In this document: in pieces, positions 7,413-15,842 of the stretch
Numbering within the stretch: the first letter of the stretch is position 1
Layout: every line of letters starts with the position of its first letter
NCBI GenBank assembly: GCA_942491735.1
Contig: CALOCN010000014.1
Location: 3,038,001 to 3,102,000, forward strand
Reading direction: 5' to 3'
DNA length: 64,000 nucleotides
Source: CALOCN01 sp942491735
GTDB lineage: Bacteria > Eisenbacteria > RBG-16-71-46 > JABDJR01
Made by a program: the position numbers and the translations under genes
Notes under the pieces: model-generated
What the model was told of the DNA's origin: nothing
The model's database searches: none
The model's input: the letters and a program-made list of their open reading frames with translations, nothing else

Positions 7413-9280
7413 CGTGAGCCCTCCTGTGCATCCGCGACGCGGACTCCCGTGGTCGCGGTCCCGGCAACTTCGGACACCACCCGCACCGTCACCGTCCCCG
7501 ATGGATCCGGCACGCGCAGCAGGAACCGCGCCTCCTGGGCCCCTCCACTTCCTGGGATACGGTCCAGCATCACCCGGTCCGGCCCCCCCAGGATCTCCCC
7601 GCCCGGCGGCAGGTCGAGTTCCACCCGGGTGTCCCGGACATGGGTGGAGTAGACTCCCTGTGCCAACACATCCGGGAGGTAGCCGGAGTTGGCCACCTCC
7701 ACCACAAGTTCATAGATCCCGGCCCCCCGGGACCGCAGCTTCGTCTCGCGGATGCCGACCCGCGGCAGATCCGTCTCGAAGAGCCGCTTCACCAGGTCCA
7801 CATGGGCCGGTACCAGTTCCTCGAGCACCGGGACGGGCGGATTGATCTTGGCGAACGGGGCAAACCCGCCGACCAGGGTCTCCTGACCCGGGAAGTCGGG
7901 ATGATCGATCGGCTGCCACCCGAGCCATCCGCCGGGATCCACCGAGACCAGCCAGTCGCGGAACGCCTGTTCCTGCTGGACCGTGTCGTCCACCACGCGC
8001 GGCGCCTCGACCTTCGCGCTGTCGGGCGGCACATCCGTGCCCCCCTCGTACCCGCCCCCCTCGGGTCCTCCCTCGGATGGGTCGGCGTCCTCCCCGGAAT
8101 CGTCCCCCTTGGCCTCGTCGTTGCGTGCCAGTTGAAGCGCCGGGGTCCAGACCGGTGTGGCCAGGACGGTGCGGCCGCGGGCGTAGTAGGCATAGGCAGC
8201 CAGCCCCCCTTCGGCCGCGTGGGTGGATCCGGTGGTCGCACCGGTGGCGACCGCGCCGTACTCGACTCCCGGCCCGCCCGAGCCCAGGTCCTTCGCCTTG
8301 GCCACCCCCAGATCCTCCCGGTACTGGTCGGAAAGACGTCGCAGCCAGGTCACATCGTCCTGGTTGGGCTCGGTGACCGGTTTGCGTCCAAAGCGGGAAG
8401 CGCGCAGGTTCGGGTCGGACGTCCGGCTGTCGGACCACGGGGTGAGCAGGTTGTCCTCGAACCCGAACACCAGCACCGCGGCGATGTTGGCGTGCCCGGC
8501 CAGGAAATCGGCCACCGCCCGCGCCTCGGGGGTGCTCACCTGATACGCGCCGGTATCCCGGGCGAACCAGGCGTAGCCATGGGTGAAGCTGCGCGCCACG
8601 TTGACCCCGCCGTCCGCCTCCTCGTTCCAGGCTTCATCCCCGTCGTCGTCGCGCCCCTCGCCGAGCACCCGCCACGCCCCGAACTCCCCTTCTCCCACCT
8701 TGGCCTTGCGTGGAAAGTCTTCCTCATCCCCGTCCAGGACAAAGTCCCCTGCCGCGTCCCGCACCCGGACCAGGGTCACCGCGCCGTCCGCGTTGAGATC
8801 GTCCACCGGATCCTCACCGACCAGCCCATCCTTGTCGTGGTCACCCGCCCCCTCCAGACCGGCCACCTCGCGTCGCAGGGTTCGGCTGAAGAAGGCCGCG
8901 GCGCCGTGATGGTTGACCCGCGGCACGACGTAGAGCGTGCGATTTCCCAGGAGGGAACGCGTCGCGTCCGCATCCGAGGCAAGCTCCTCGAGCAGGGCCA
9001 CCGCCATCTCGGTGCCCACCAGATGACGACCATCCAACCCCGCCACCAGGAGCACCGCGGAAGCGCCGGGGTCGCCCGACCCCACCTGCACCAGATGGAT
9101 GGGTCGCCCCGAGGCATCCCGGGCCAGCTCGGAGAGCGTGAACAGCGAACCGTCCCGGGTGGTTTCCCGCAACGCCGCGCGCAACGCCGCCTCGTCGTGG
9201 TACTCCCGGGCCGCGCCGGGAATCGCCGTCCCGCACAGGAGGCCGGTACAGAGAAGGGTCAGGAACAAACGGAAAGTCAT
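7409..9280 (-). CDS. Secreted M14-like peptidase paralogue, predicted inactive (623 aa)
   Basis: This aligns along its length with the downstream M14 peptidase: signal peptide (residues 1-24), the same core order, a calcium-loop insert (DHDKDGLVGED, DDDGDEAWNEE) and a similar C-terminal beta domain. The active-site positions are not kept. The HGNE zinc motif is replaced by LDGRHLVGTE, the third zinc histidine by VFGFED, and the catalytic Glu region FTNELWT by LATPVWT. It is therefore probably a pseudo-peptidase that binds but does not cleave, perhaps a partner of the active enzyme encoded next to it (inference). An acidic low-complexity stretch rich in Gly/Asp/Glu lies at about residues 390-415. 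Confidence 0.8.
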   Translation of the reverse strand: MTFRLFLTLLCTGLLCGTAIPGAAREYHDEAALRAALRETTRDGSLFTLSELARDASGRPIHLVQVGSGDPGASAVLLVAGLDGRHLVGTEMAVALLEELASDADATRSLLGNRTLYVVPRVNHHGAAAFFSRTLRREVAGLEGAGDHDKDGLVGEDPVDDLNADGAVTLVRVRDAAGDFVLDGDEEDFPRKAKVGEGEFGAWRVLGEGRDDDGDEAWNEEADGGVNVARSFTHGYAWFARDTGAYQVSTPEARAVADFLAGHANIAAVLVFGFEDNLLTPWSDSRTSDPNLRASRFGRKPVTEPNQDDVTWLRRLSDQYREDLGVAKAKDLGSGGPGVEYGAVATGATTGSTHAAEGGLAAYAYYARGRTVLATPVWTPALQLARNDEAKGDDSGEDADPSEGGPEGGGYEGGTDVPPDSAKVEAPRVVDDTVQQEQAFRDWLVSVDPGGWLGWQPIDHPDFPGQETLVGGFAPFAKINPPVPVLEELVPAHVDLVKRLFETDLPRVGIRETKLRSRGAGIYELVVEVANSGYLPDVLAQGVYSTHVRDTRVELDLPPGGEILGGPDRVMLDRIPGSGGAQEARFLLRVPDPSGTVTVRVVSEVAGTATTGVRVADAQEGSR

Positions 9281-9459
9281 GGGGAATCCTTGCCGGGAGG
9301 GAGAATCGCGACCGGTGGGGAGCGATGAGTCTACCCGATCCGGGACCGGACGCGCACCGTGGCTGGGTCCGGTCCGCGGGGAGGGGTATACTCCCCGCTC
9401 GCCGTATACGGCGGGTGTCTGCCGTGAAGCCCGCCCCTCCCGTCGAGATCCGGAGTGTC

Positions 9460-10800
9460 ATGTCCACCTGGCAGCCCACATCCTGGCAGCAGAAACTCGC
9501 CACCCAACAGCCGGTCTATCGCGACTCGGAGGCCACGCGGCGGGTGGTGGCCGAGCTGTCCCAGCTTCCTCCCCTGGTCACCTCGTGGGAAATCGAGACC
9601 CTCAAGGGACACCTGGCCGCGGCGGCAACCGGCAAGCGGTTCCTTCTCCAGGGGGGCGACTGCGCGGAGAGCTTCGAGAACTGCGACGCGGACTCCATCA
9701 CCCGAAAGCTCAAGATCCTTCTCCAGATGAGCCTGGTCCTGGTCAAGGGAAGCCGCAAGAAGGTGATCCGGGTGGGGCGTATCGCGGGCCAGTACGCGAA
9801 GCCGCGTTCCACCGACACCGAGAGTCGTGGCGAGACGGTCCTCCCGAGCTATCGCGGGGACCTCGTCAATCGCTCCCCCTTCACCACCGAGGACCGGGAG
9901 CCGGATCCGCAGCTCATGCTGCGGGGCTACGAACGGGCGGCGTTGACCCTCAACTTCATCCGGGCCCTGGCCGACGGCGGTTTCGCCGACCTGCACCACC
10001 CCGAGTATTGGGATCTCTCCTTCGTCAAGGACGCCGGGCTCTCCGCCGAGTATCACGGCGTGGTCGACGCGCTGCGCGATGCGATCGAGTTCGTGGAGGT
10101 CATCGGCGGGGCCAATATCCCGGACCTGCAGCGGGTGGACTTCTACACCAGCCACGAGGGACTCGCCCTGCTCTATGAGCAGGCGCAGACCCGCCGGGTG
10201 CCGCGGCGGGAGGGGTGGTACAACCTCTCCACCCACTATCCGTGGATCGGCATGCGGACGGCGGCCCTGGACGGGGCGCACGTCGAGTACTTCCGCGGCG
10301 TGCGCAATCCGCTGGCGGTGAAGGTTGGACCCTCCATGACCCGGGATTGGCTCCTGGGGTTGCTGGATGTGCTGCACCCGGACGACGAGCCGGGACGATT
10401 TACCCTCATCCACCGCCTGGGGGCGGATCGGGTCCAGGACACCCTGCCCGGGCTGATCGAGATCGTGCGGGAGTCGGGCAAGACCGTGCTCTGGGTCTGC
10501 GATCCCATGCACGGCAACACCGAGACCAGTTCGGGAGGAGTCAAGACGCGTCGCTTCGACCGGATTCTCTCGGAGCTGGAAGATGCCTTCGCCATCCACG
10601 CCGACATGGACTCCATCCTCGGCGGCGTCCATTTCGAGTTGACCGGGGAGGATGTCACCGAATGCATCGGGGGCGCGGCCGAGGTCGGTGAGGACGAACT
10701 GCATCGGGATTATCGATCCACGGTGGACCCCCGTCTCAACTATGGGCAGGCGCTGGAGATGGCCATGCGCATCACCCGCCGGTTACCGAAGGCCCCATGA
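9460..10800 (+). CDS. aroF: 3-deoxy-7-phosphoheptulonate (DAHP) synthase, class II
   Basis: Catalyses the first step of the shikimate pathway: phosphoenolpyruvate plus erythrose 4-phosphate to DAHP, in the cytoplasm. Class II signatures are clear: SWQQKLATQQPVY at the start, LQGGDCAESFE, RVGRIAGQYAKPRS, SHEGLALLYEQ, and near the end WVCDPMHGNTE, GGVHFELTGEDVTECIGG and YRSTVDPRLNYGQALE. The 446-residue length fits the family. I chose the ATG at 9460 because GGAG lies five to nine bases upstream and the conserved N-terminus starts there; an in-frame extension reaches 9325. The stop overlaps the next start (ATGA, 10797-10800). Confidence 0.95.
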   Translation: MSTWQPTSWQQKLATQQPVYRDSEATRRVVAELSQLPPLVTSWEIETLKGHLAAAATGKRFLLQGGDCAESFENCDADSITRKLKILLQMSLVLVKGSRKKVIRVGRIAGQYAKPRSTDTESRGETVLPSYRGDLVNRSPFTTEDREPDPQLMLRGYERAALTLNFIRALADGGFADLHHPEYWDLSFVKDAGLSAEYHGVVDALRDAIEFVEVIGGANIPDLQRVDFYTSHEGLALLYEQAQTRRVPRREGWYNLSTHYPWIGMRTAALDGAHVEYFRGVRNPLAVKVGPSMTRDWLLGLLDVLHPDDEPGRFTLIHRLGADRVQDTLPGLIEIVRESGKTVLWVCDPMHGNTETSSGGVKTRRFDRILSELEDAFAIHADMDSILGGVHFELTGEDVTECIGGAAEVGEDELHRDYRSTVDPRLNYGQALEMAMRITRRLPKAP

Positions 10801-11642
10801 GCCAACCGGGATCACCCCCACCCGCGACTGCCGCCTCCGGGACCCGACCCTGGTGGGGAACGGTTTCCATGGATCCCGAGGACACTCTCTACTGGCGCAT
10901 CGGCCCCCTGCATCTGTGGATTACCCGGCGGCGTACGGAGTGGCGCGTGGTGCAGGAACGCACCGGGGACCCGCTCGATACCGCGCTGACCGTGGCCGAG
11001 CCGGCGGATCTTCCCGCCGAATCACCGACCCGTTTCGTCTCCCGCTTCGGCTTTACCGCGACCGACGAACAGGTCGAGCTGCGGCCCCGCCTGGCCGACC
11101 GCCCGGTCATCGTCAATCCGGCCACCCCCTTCCGGATTCCTCCGGGAGAACAGGTCCGGGTCTTCGTCAGCACTCCCCTCTGGTTCGAGATCCGGGCAGG
11201 CCGGGAACGGAAACCGCTGGTCGACGAGCCCATCTTCCGCCCCAGTGACACCTGGTTCGGCCCCTCCACCCGTGAGGGGGAATTCTGCTACGCGGACAAG
11301 ACCAGTGCCCGCATGACCCTGGATTCGCTTCCCCAGAGACCACAACGGGCCATGGCCGGGGTCTGGGTCCAGAACCCGGGACGCACGTCGCTCCCCCTGG
11401 AGCGTCTGCGGGTTCCCTTTCCCCTCCTCTCCCTCTTCGAATCCCCGAGTGGTCTCCTGTGGACCGAAGCCATCACCCTGACCCGCGAGGAGGATGGGCA
11501 GTCGGCCGCGCTGGAGTTGGAGAGCAAACCTCCCCCCGATCTCATCGATGCAAGCCCTCTCTCCCCCCCGCGCCTGGAATCGCCGCAGGGATACCTGCAC
11601 CGGACATTCGGCGGACTCTTCGAACTCGCGGAGCGATTCTGA
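10797..11642 (+). CDS. DUF432 domain protein (281 aa)
   Basis: Matches my memory of the DUF432 family: a soluble beta-rich protein with DTLYWRIGPLHLWITRR near the start, FVSRFGFTATDEQVELRPRLADRPVIVNP, and a central VFVSTPLWFEIRAG...DTWFGPSTREGEFCYADKTSA block. Function is unknown; the family is commonly encoded beside MscS-type channels, as here. No signal peptide or membrane segment is visible, so it is probably cytoplasmic. It is coupled to its neighbours by ATGA at its start and by TGATG at its end (the stop overlaps the mscS start by one base). A regulatory role at the channel is an inference from context. Confidence 0.75.
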   Translation: MSQPGSPPPATAASGTRPWWGTVSMDPEDTLYWRIGPLHLWITRRRTEWRVVQERTGDPLDTALTVAEPADLPAESPTRFVSRFGFTATDEQVELRPRLADRPVIVNPATPFRIPPGEQVRVFVSTPLWFEIRAGRERKPLVDEPIFRPSDTWFGPSTREGEFCYADKTSARMTLDSLPQRPQRAMAGVWVQNPGRTSLPLERLRVPFPLLSLFESPSGLLWTEAITLTREEDGQSAALELESKPPPDLIDASPLSPPRLESPQGYLHRTFGGLFELAERF

Positions 11643-12493
11643 TGGACGGCATGCTGGACACCTTCGCCGACTTCCTCACCCCGGACCGGCTCTTCGCGCT
11701 GCTCCGCGCGTTCCTCCTCGTCGTGGTCGGTCTGGTGCTGGCCCGCGCCGTGTCGGCCACCGCCACCCGGATGACCCGGGGCCGGCTCAGCGAGCAGGGC
11801 ACCATGCTGCTCCGGCGCACCGTGTACTACGGGCTGGTCGGTCTGGTGCTGGCCTCCGCGCTGCATCAGCTCGGTTTCCGGGTGACGGTGCTGGTGGGAG
11901 CCGCCGGGGTGTTGACGGTGGCGCTCGGTTTCGCCTCGCAGACCGCGGCCAGCAACCTGATCAGCGGTCTCTTCGTGATCGCGGAACGCCCGTTCGCGGT
12001 GGGGGACACGATCCGTCTGGAGGACATCACCGGGGAGGTCCTTTCGGTCGACCTCCTCTCGGTCAAGCTCCGCACCTACGACAATCTCTATGTGCGGGTC
12101 CCCAACGAACAGATCATCAAGTCCCGGATCACCACCCTGACCCGCTTTCCGATCCGCCGCATCGACATGCAGATCGGGGTGAGCTACCGCGAGGACCTGG
12201 ACCGGGTGCGGCGCGTTCTCCTGGACGTCGCCGACCGCAATCCGCTGTGCCTCGATGAGCCCAACCCGATGTTCCTGTTCCAGCGTTTCGGGGACAACGC
12301 CCAGGAGTTCCAGTTCTCGGTGTGGGGGGATCGAACGCGTTTCGTGGAACTGCGCAATGAGATGGCCATGGACATCAAACGGGCCTTCGACGCCGCGGGG
12401 ATCGAGATCCCCTTCCCGCAGCGCACGTTGCACGTCGGCCGGGGAGCCTCGGTGTCGCTCGACGCGGGCCGGGCGCCGGGAACCGGGGACTAG
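11642..12493 (+). CDS. mscS: Small-conductance mechanosensitive ion channel, MscS family (283 aa)
   Basis: Three N-terminal transmembrane helices lead into the pore-lining TM3 and the start of the cytoplasmic beta domain: TVLVGAAGVLTVALGFASQ, TAASNLISGLFVIAERPFAVGDTIRL, then VLSVDLLSVKLRTYDNLYVRVPNEQI. A C-terminal alpha/beta domain follows. MscS channels open when membrane tension rises during hypo-osmotic shock and release solutes. The length is typical of the minimal family. The gene sits in an operon with DUF432 and a c-di-AMP synthase gene; c-di-AMP is a known regulator of osmolyte and potassium transport, so a joint role in turgor control is likely. Confidence 0.92.
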   Translation: MDGMLDTFADFLTPDRLFALLRAFLLVVVGLVLARAVSATATRMTRGRLSEQGTMLLRRTVYYGLVGLVLASALHQLGFRVTVLVGAAGVLTVALGFASQTAASNLISGLFVIAERPFAVGDTIRLEDITGEVLSVDLLSVKLRTYDNLYVRVPNEQIIKSRITTLTRFPIRRIDMQIGVSYREDLDRVRRVLLDVADRNPLCLDEPNPMFLFQRFGDNAQEFQFSVWGDRTRFVELRNEMAMDIKRAFDAAGIEIPFPQRTLHVGRGASVSLDAGRAPGTGD

Positions 12494-12496
12494 CCG

Positions 12497-13369
12497 GTGC
12501 TGGATCGTCTGGCCGCCCTGCGCGCCCTCGACGTGGTGGACATGGGGGCGGTGGCCCTGCTCCTGTGGGTCGTCCTGCTCTGGTTGCGGCAGGTCCGGGC
12601 CCGCCGCGCCCTGCTCGGTCTGGCCACCCTGATCGGCTTCTACGGACTGGCCCACCTGCTGGGACTCGAGCTCACGGTGTGGATGCTGCGGGGTGTGTTC
12701 GCGGTCCTCGTTCTCCTGGTGATCGTGGTATTCCAGGAGGACATCCGGAACCTGTTCGAGCAACTGGCGGTCTGGCGCACCGGCAAGCGCTCCGGCCCCG
12801 CTCCGCCCGACATCGTGGACACGTTGGTCCGCTCGGTGGCGCGTCTCTCGGCGGTCCGGTCCGGCGCCTTGCTCATCCTGGCCGGAAGGACCCCGCTCGA
12901 CCTCCATCTGCGGGGAGGGATCCCCCTGGAGGGAAGGGTCAGCGAACCGCTCCTGCTCAGCCTGTTCGACAAGGGCTCGCCGGGACACGACGGGGCGATC
13001 CTTCTCCAGGCCAACCGCGTGGCCCGCTTCGCCGCGCACGCTCCGCTATCGGAGAACTATGGCGCCCTGCTGGAGCGGGGAACCCGACACGCGGCGGCCC
13101 TGGGAATCTCCGAGCGCACCGATGCCCTTTCCATCGTGGTCTCCGAGGAGACCGGCAACATCTCGGTCACCGAAGCCGGGACCATCACTCCGGTCGCGGG
13201 GGCCCAGGAGCTGACCGGCATCCTTCGCCGTTTCCTCGGTGAGGCGGCGCCCACCCCCACCCCCGCCACGGGGTGGAAGTCGGTGCGGGGGGCGTGGGTC
13301 GAGCTCGCGATCGCCCTGTTGCTCTCCTTCCTGCTCTGGCTCTCCCGGGCCGACGGCAGGATCGGCTGA
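12497..13369 (+). CDS. cdaA: Diadenylate cyclase, CdaA type (290 aa)
   Basis: Makes cyclic di-AMP from two ATP. Three N-terminal transmembrane helices (about residues 15-77) precede the DisA_N domain, with the catalytic DGA motif in SPGHDGAIL (Asp165-Ala167) and the second motif in RGTRHAAALGISE (194-206). Canonical enzymes read GTRHR there; here the second Arg of RHR is Ala, which may affect triphosphate contacts. An extra hydrophobic C-terminal segment (about 267-284) could be a fourth membrane helix, unusual for CdaA. It starts at GTG three bases after the mscS stop, so it belongs to the same operon. Confidence 0.88.
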   Translation: MLDRLAALRALDVVDMGAVALLLWVVLLWLRQVRARRALLGLATLIGFYGLAHLLGLELTVWMLRGVFAVLVLLVIVVFQEDIRNLFEQLAVWRTGKRSGPAPPDIVDTLVRSVARLSAVRSGALLILAGRTPLDLHLRGGIPLEGRVSEPLLLSLFDKGSPGHDGAILLQANRVARFAAHAPLSENYGALLERGTRHAAALGISERTDALSIVVSEETGNISVTEAGTITPVAGAQELTGILRRFLGEAAPTPTPATGWKSVRGAWVELAIALLLSFLLWLSRADGRIG

Positions 13370-13441
13370 ACGCCGTCCTTCGGATCCTCTCGACGGCGAC
13401 ACCGCAGCCCTGTACGCTTCATAGCCCATTTGGGGGATATT

Positions 13442-13469
13442 GCGCCGGCACCCTCGGGGGCTCCGGCGC
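13442..13469 (+). promoter_or_regulatory. Hairpin just upstream of lipoprotein ribosome binding site
   Basis: GCGCCGG (13442-13448) pairs with CCGGCGC (13463-13469), with further CCC/GGG pairing inside. It ends one base before the GGAG ribosome binding site at 13471. It could be the terminator of the DAHP synthase-cdaA operon (no T-run) or a leader structure of the next gene; I cannot tell which. Confidence 0.35.
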
Positions 13470-13482
13470 GGGAGATAATCCA

Positions 13483-14094
13483 ATGCGCGTTGCTGATCGT
13501 TGCCTGGTTACCGGCCTTCTCGCGGCCAGTCTTGGCCTGATCGCCTGCGGCGGTTCCAGTCCCGGCCTACCGGACCTCACCGCCGGCCACAGCCAGGGCT
13601 ACCAGACTTCCCAGGCCCTGGCCACCGCGGTACAAACCGCCGTGAACACCGGAAAGCTGGAAACCCTGGCCCAGGCGTTTCCATCCGATGATGTCCTCCA
13701 CGGACAGATCACCTGCGGTCTCGGCCTCGGCCCCCTGGAGGGGGTACGGAGCGAACGTGCCCGCATGCTGGGCATGGTGGCCGCGCCCGGACGCGCGGTG
13801 CAACTGGAGAGCGCGGTGGCCAAGAACTCCAATGCGGAAACCTGGGGACTGTTCGTCGACCGGGCGCGCAGCGACGGTTGCACCCTGAATGACGACCTCG
13901 CCCTGGGACGTCTGGAGATGATCCTGGTCGAGACCATCCAGGGCACCCCGCGCCGGTGGAAGGAAACCTACGTGCTCCTGAGCACCGATGCCGGTTGGTT
14001 CCTGGGCGGCGCCCAGCGTTTCCTGCGCGTGGCGCCACCGGAAATCCTGCCCAGCACCCCCGCCACCGGTGCCACGGGCGGTGGGAAGTCGTGA
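13483..14094 (+). CDS. Putative lipoprotein (203 aa)
   Basis: A lipoprotein signal peptide ends in the lipobox LIAC (cysteine at residue 22), so the mature protein should be lipid-anchored. The remaining 180 residues are soluble with two more cysteines; no known domain is recognised. The ATG has GGAG eight bases upstream. Its stop overlaps the GTG start of the next gene (GTGA, 14091-14094), so it and the beta-barrel protein are made together and both act at the envelope. Confidence 0.7.
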   Translation: MRVADRCLVTGLLAASLGLIACGGSSPGLPDLTAGHSQGYQTSQALATAVQTAVNTGKLETLAQAFPSDDVLHGQITCGLGLGPLEGVRSERARMLGMVAAPGRAVQLESAVAKNSNAETWGLFVDRARSDGCTLNDDLALGRLEMILVETIQGTPRRWKETYVLLSTDAGWFLGGAQRFLRVAPPEILPSTPATGATGGGKS

Positions 14095-14684
14095 CCCTGT
14101 CCGGGACCCGTCGGTGGGTGCTTGGCCTCGGGGTGCTCGCCCTGATGGGGACGAGCATCCCCGATGCCCATGCCCAGCACGGCGGACAACCGCCAAAGAC
14201 CTCCGATCCCGAGGTGTCCACCACCCCGCCGGCCGCACCCGCCCCCGCGGGACGTCGCGGCTGGGGATGGGGATTCAATGTCGGGGCCCTGTCGGGAGCG
14301 GAGGGGGGATCCGCCCTGCAGATCGGCTTCCTGGGAGAGCACTTCCAGTCCGATGCGTTCTCCTTCGGCGGAATCCTGTTCTTCACCCCGCTCAGCGATC
14401 TCACCATGGTTGCCGGAGCGGTTGCGTTCCGCTTCCATGTCGTCCAGGACGGCTGGGAGGTGGTCCCGTTCGTCGGGCTCGGTTTCGCCAACACGAACTT
14501 CGCCGACCAGGGAAGCACCGGGTTCTATCTCCCGCTGGGTCTGGAGGCGGCGGTCGAGGTGAGTCCCAATATCTTTCTCACCGGCACGTTCACCTACAAC
14601 CTGCACCGGCTGACCTACGATCCACCCCTGGAAGACGATTCGGCCAGCGCCTCGCTCACCGCGGGAATTCGCTACGCGCCATAG
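14091..14684 (+). CDS. Putative outer-membrane beta-barrel protein (197 aa)
   Basis: An N-terminal signal peptide (GTG start; WVLGLGVLALMGTSIPDAHA) and a Pro-rich linker precede alternating hydrophobic/polar strands rich in Gly and aromatic residues: WGWGFNVGALSG, FSFGGILFFTPLSD, EVVPFVGLGFANTNF, FLTGTFTYNLHRLTY. It ends SASASLTAGIRYAP. This is the pattern of small eight-stranded outer-membrane proteins of the OmpA/OmpW type. No specific function can be given. Confidence 0.65.
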   Translation: MTLSGTRRWVLGLGVLALMGTSIPDAHAQHGGQPPKTSDPEVSTTPPAAPAPAGRRGWGWGFNVGALSGAEGGSALQIGFLGEHFQSDAFSFGGILFFTPLSDLTMVAGAVAFRFHVVQDGWEVVPFVGLGFANTNFADQGSTGFYLPLGLEAAVEVSPNIFLTGTFTYNLHRLTYDPPLEDDSASASLTAGIRYAP

Positions 14685-14693
14685 GCCCCGCGG

Positions 14694-15842
14694 TCACAGG
14701 TAGCGCAGCCACCACTCGGATCGGGTTCGCTTGAGACGACGCCACACGGCGCACCCGGGATAGAGCAGCACCACGACCGCGATCCAGATGAGATAGGTCG
14801 CGGGGAGCCCCATGTCCCGTTCGGCAAGCGGGATCTCGTACCATGACCAGGTGTCGAACCGGACCGCGTTGGCCAGCACCGCGATCAGGTGGAGCAGCGG
14901 CACGTGGAGCAGATAGAAGAACAGCGGCACCTGACCGAACACCCGGAGTCTGCGCTCCACCCAACCGGTCCTGCCGTCCATGAGGGCCAGGAACCACAGG
15001 GACGGGCCGAGGGTCATGGCGAGGAAGAGAAGCGAAGGCGGGTACTTGCTGCAGTTGACGAAGGACGCCACGCCGCGCCAGCCGCCCAGGTTCTCCCACA
15101 GGGATGGATCCCCGTAGACGTTGGTGGCCCGCAGGACCACGAAGCCCAGCACGGTCAGCGTGCCGGCCCGGGCCAACCATCGCACGCGGTCCGGAGCCGG
15201 ACGCTGCATGACCCGCCCCAGGCCGTAGCCCAGGGCCATGACCCCGACCCAGGGAACGAGCGGGTAGACGATGTCGAAGGCGACCGGTCCCAGATCCAGC
15301 TGTCCCTGGACGTGCAGGACGGTCCAGATCATGCCCCCCACCCCCTCGTCCACCGCAACCCCGTCCAGCAGGTTGTGCCCCAACACGAGCAGGAACCCGA
15401 ACCCCACCACGACCCGAAACGGCAGGCGGATCAGGACGGCCATCAGCATCATGGAGATGCCCATGACCCAGATGACCTGCCCGAAAAGGTAGGTCCAATA
15501 GAAACCGGCGTTCCAACTCGGGTTGACCACGAGGAACTCGAGGAGGACCAGCCAGAACCCCCGGCTGAGCAGGAATCGGCTCGTGCGGCCCGCATCCCCA
15601 TGCCGGGCGTGGAACAGGTAGATCGCGGTGCCGGCGAGAAAGACGAACACCGGCGCGCAGAAATGGGTGACCCAGCGGGTCACGAACAGCAGCGCGCTGG
15701 TCTGGGACAGGTCCGTGGGAGCGTAGGGTACCGGGTGGCTGAAATCGCGGGCGTGGTCCAGGGCCATGATCACCATGACCAGCCCACGCAGGACGTCGAT
15801 CGACGGGAGACGCCGGGGCGCCTCGGACGCCGCTAGCGCCAC
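14694..15842 (-). CDS. Multi-pass membrane protein, heparan-alpha-glucosaminide N-acetyltransferase-like (DUF1624)
   Basis: About ten membrane helices. The N-terminus RLPSIDVLRGLVMVIMALDHARDF and the VTHFCAPVFVFLAGTAIYL block are hallmarks of the HGSNAT/DUF1624 branch of membrane acyltransferases, whose conserved histidine (ALDHARD) takes part in transmembrane acetyl transfer in the human homologue. The bacterial substrate is unknown. It starts at GTG and overlaps the end of the upstream LVIVD-repeat gene by ten bases, so the two are probably co-transcribed. Confidence 0.8.
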   Translation of the reverse strand: MALAASEAPRRLPSIDVLRGLVMVIMALDHARDFSHPVPYAPTDLSQTSALLFVTRWVTHFCAPVFVFLAGTAIYLFHARHGDAGRTSRFLLSRGFWLVLLEFLVVNPSWNAGFYWTYLFGQVIWVMGISMMLMAVLIRLPFRVVVGFGFLLVLGHNLLDGVAVDEGVGGMIWTVLHVQGQLDLGPVAFDIVYPLVPWVGVMALGYGLGRVMQRPAPDRVRWLARAGTLTVLGFVVLRATNVYGDPSLWENLGGWRGVASFVNCSKYPPSLLFLAMTLGPSLWFLALMDGRTGWVERRLRVFGQVPLFFYLLHVPLLHLIAVLANAVRFDTWSWYEIPLAERDMGLPATYLIWIAVVVLLYPGCAVWRRLKRTRSEWWLRYL

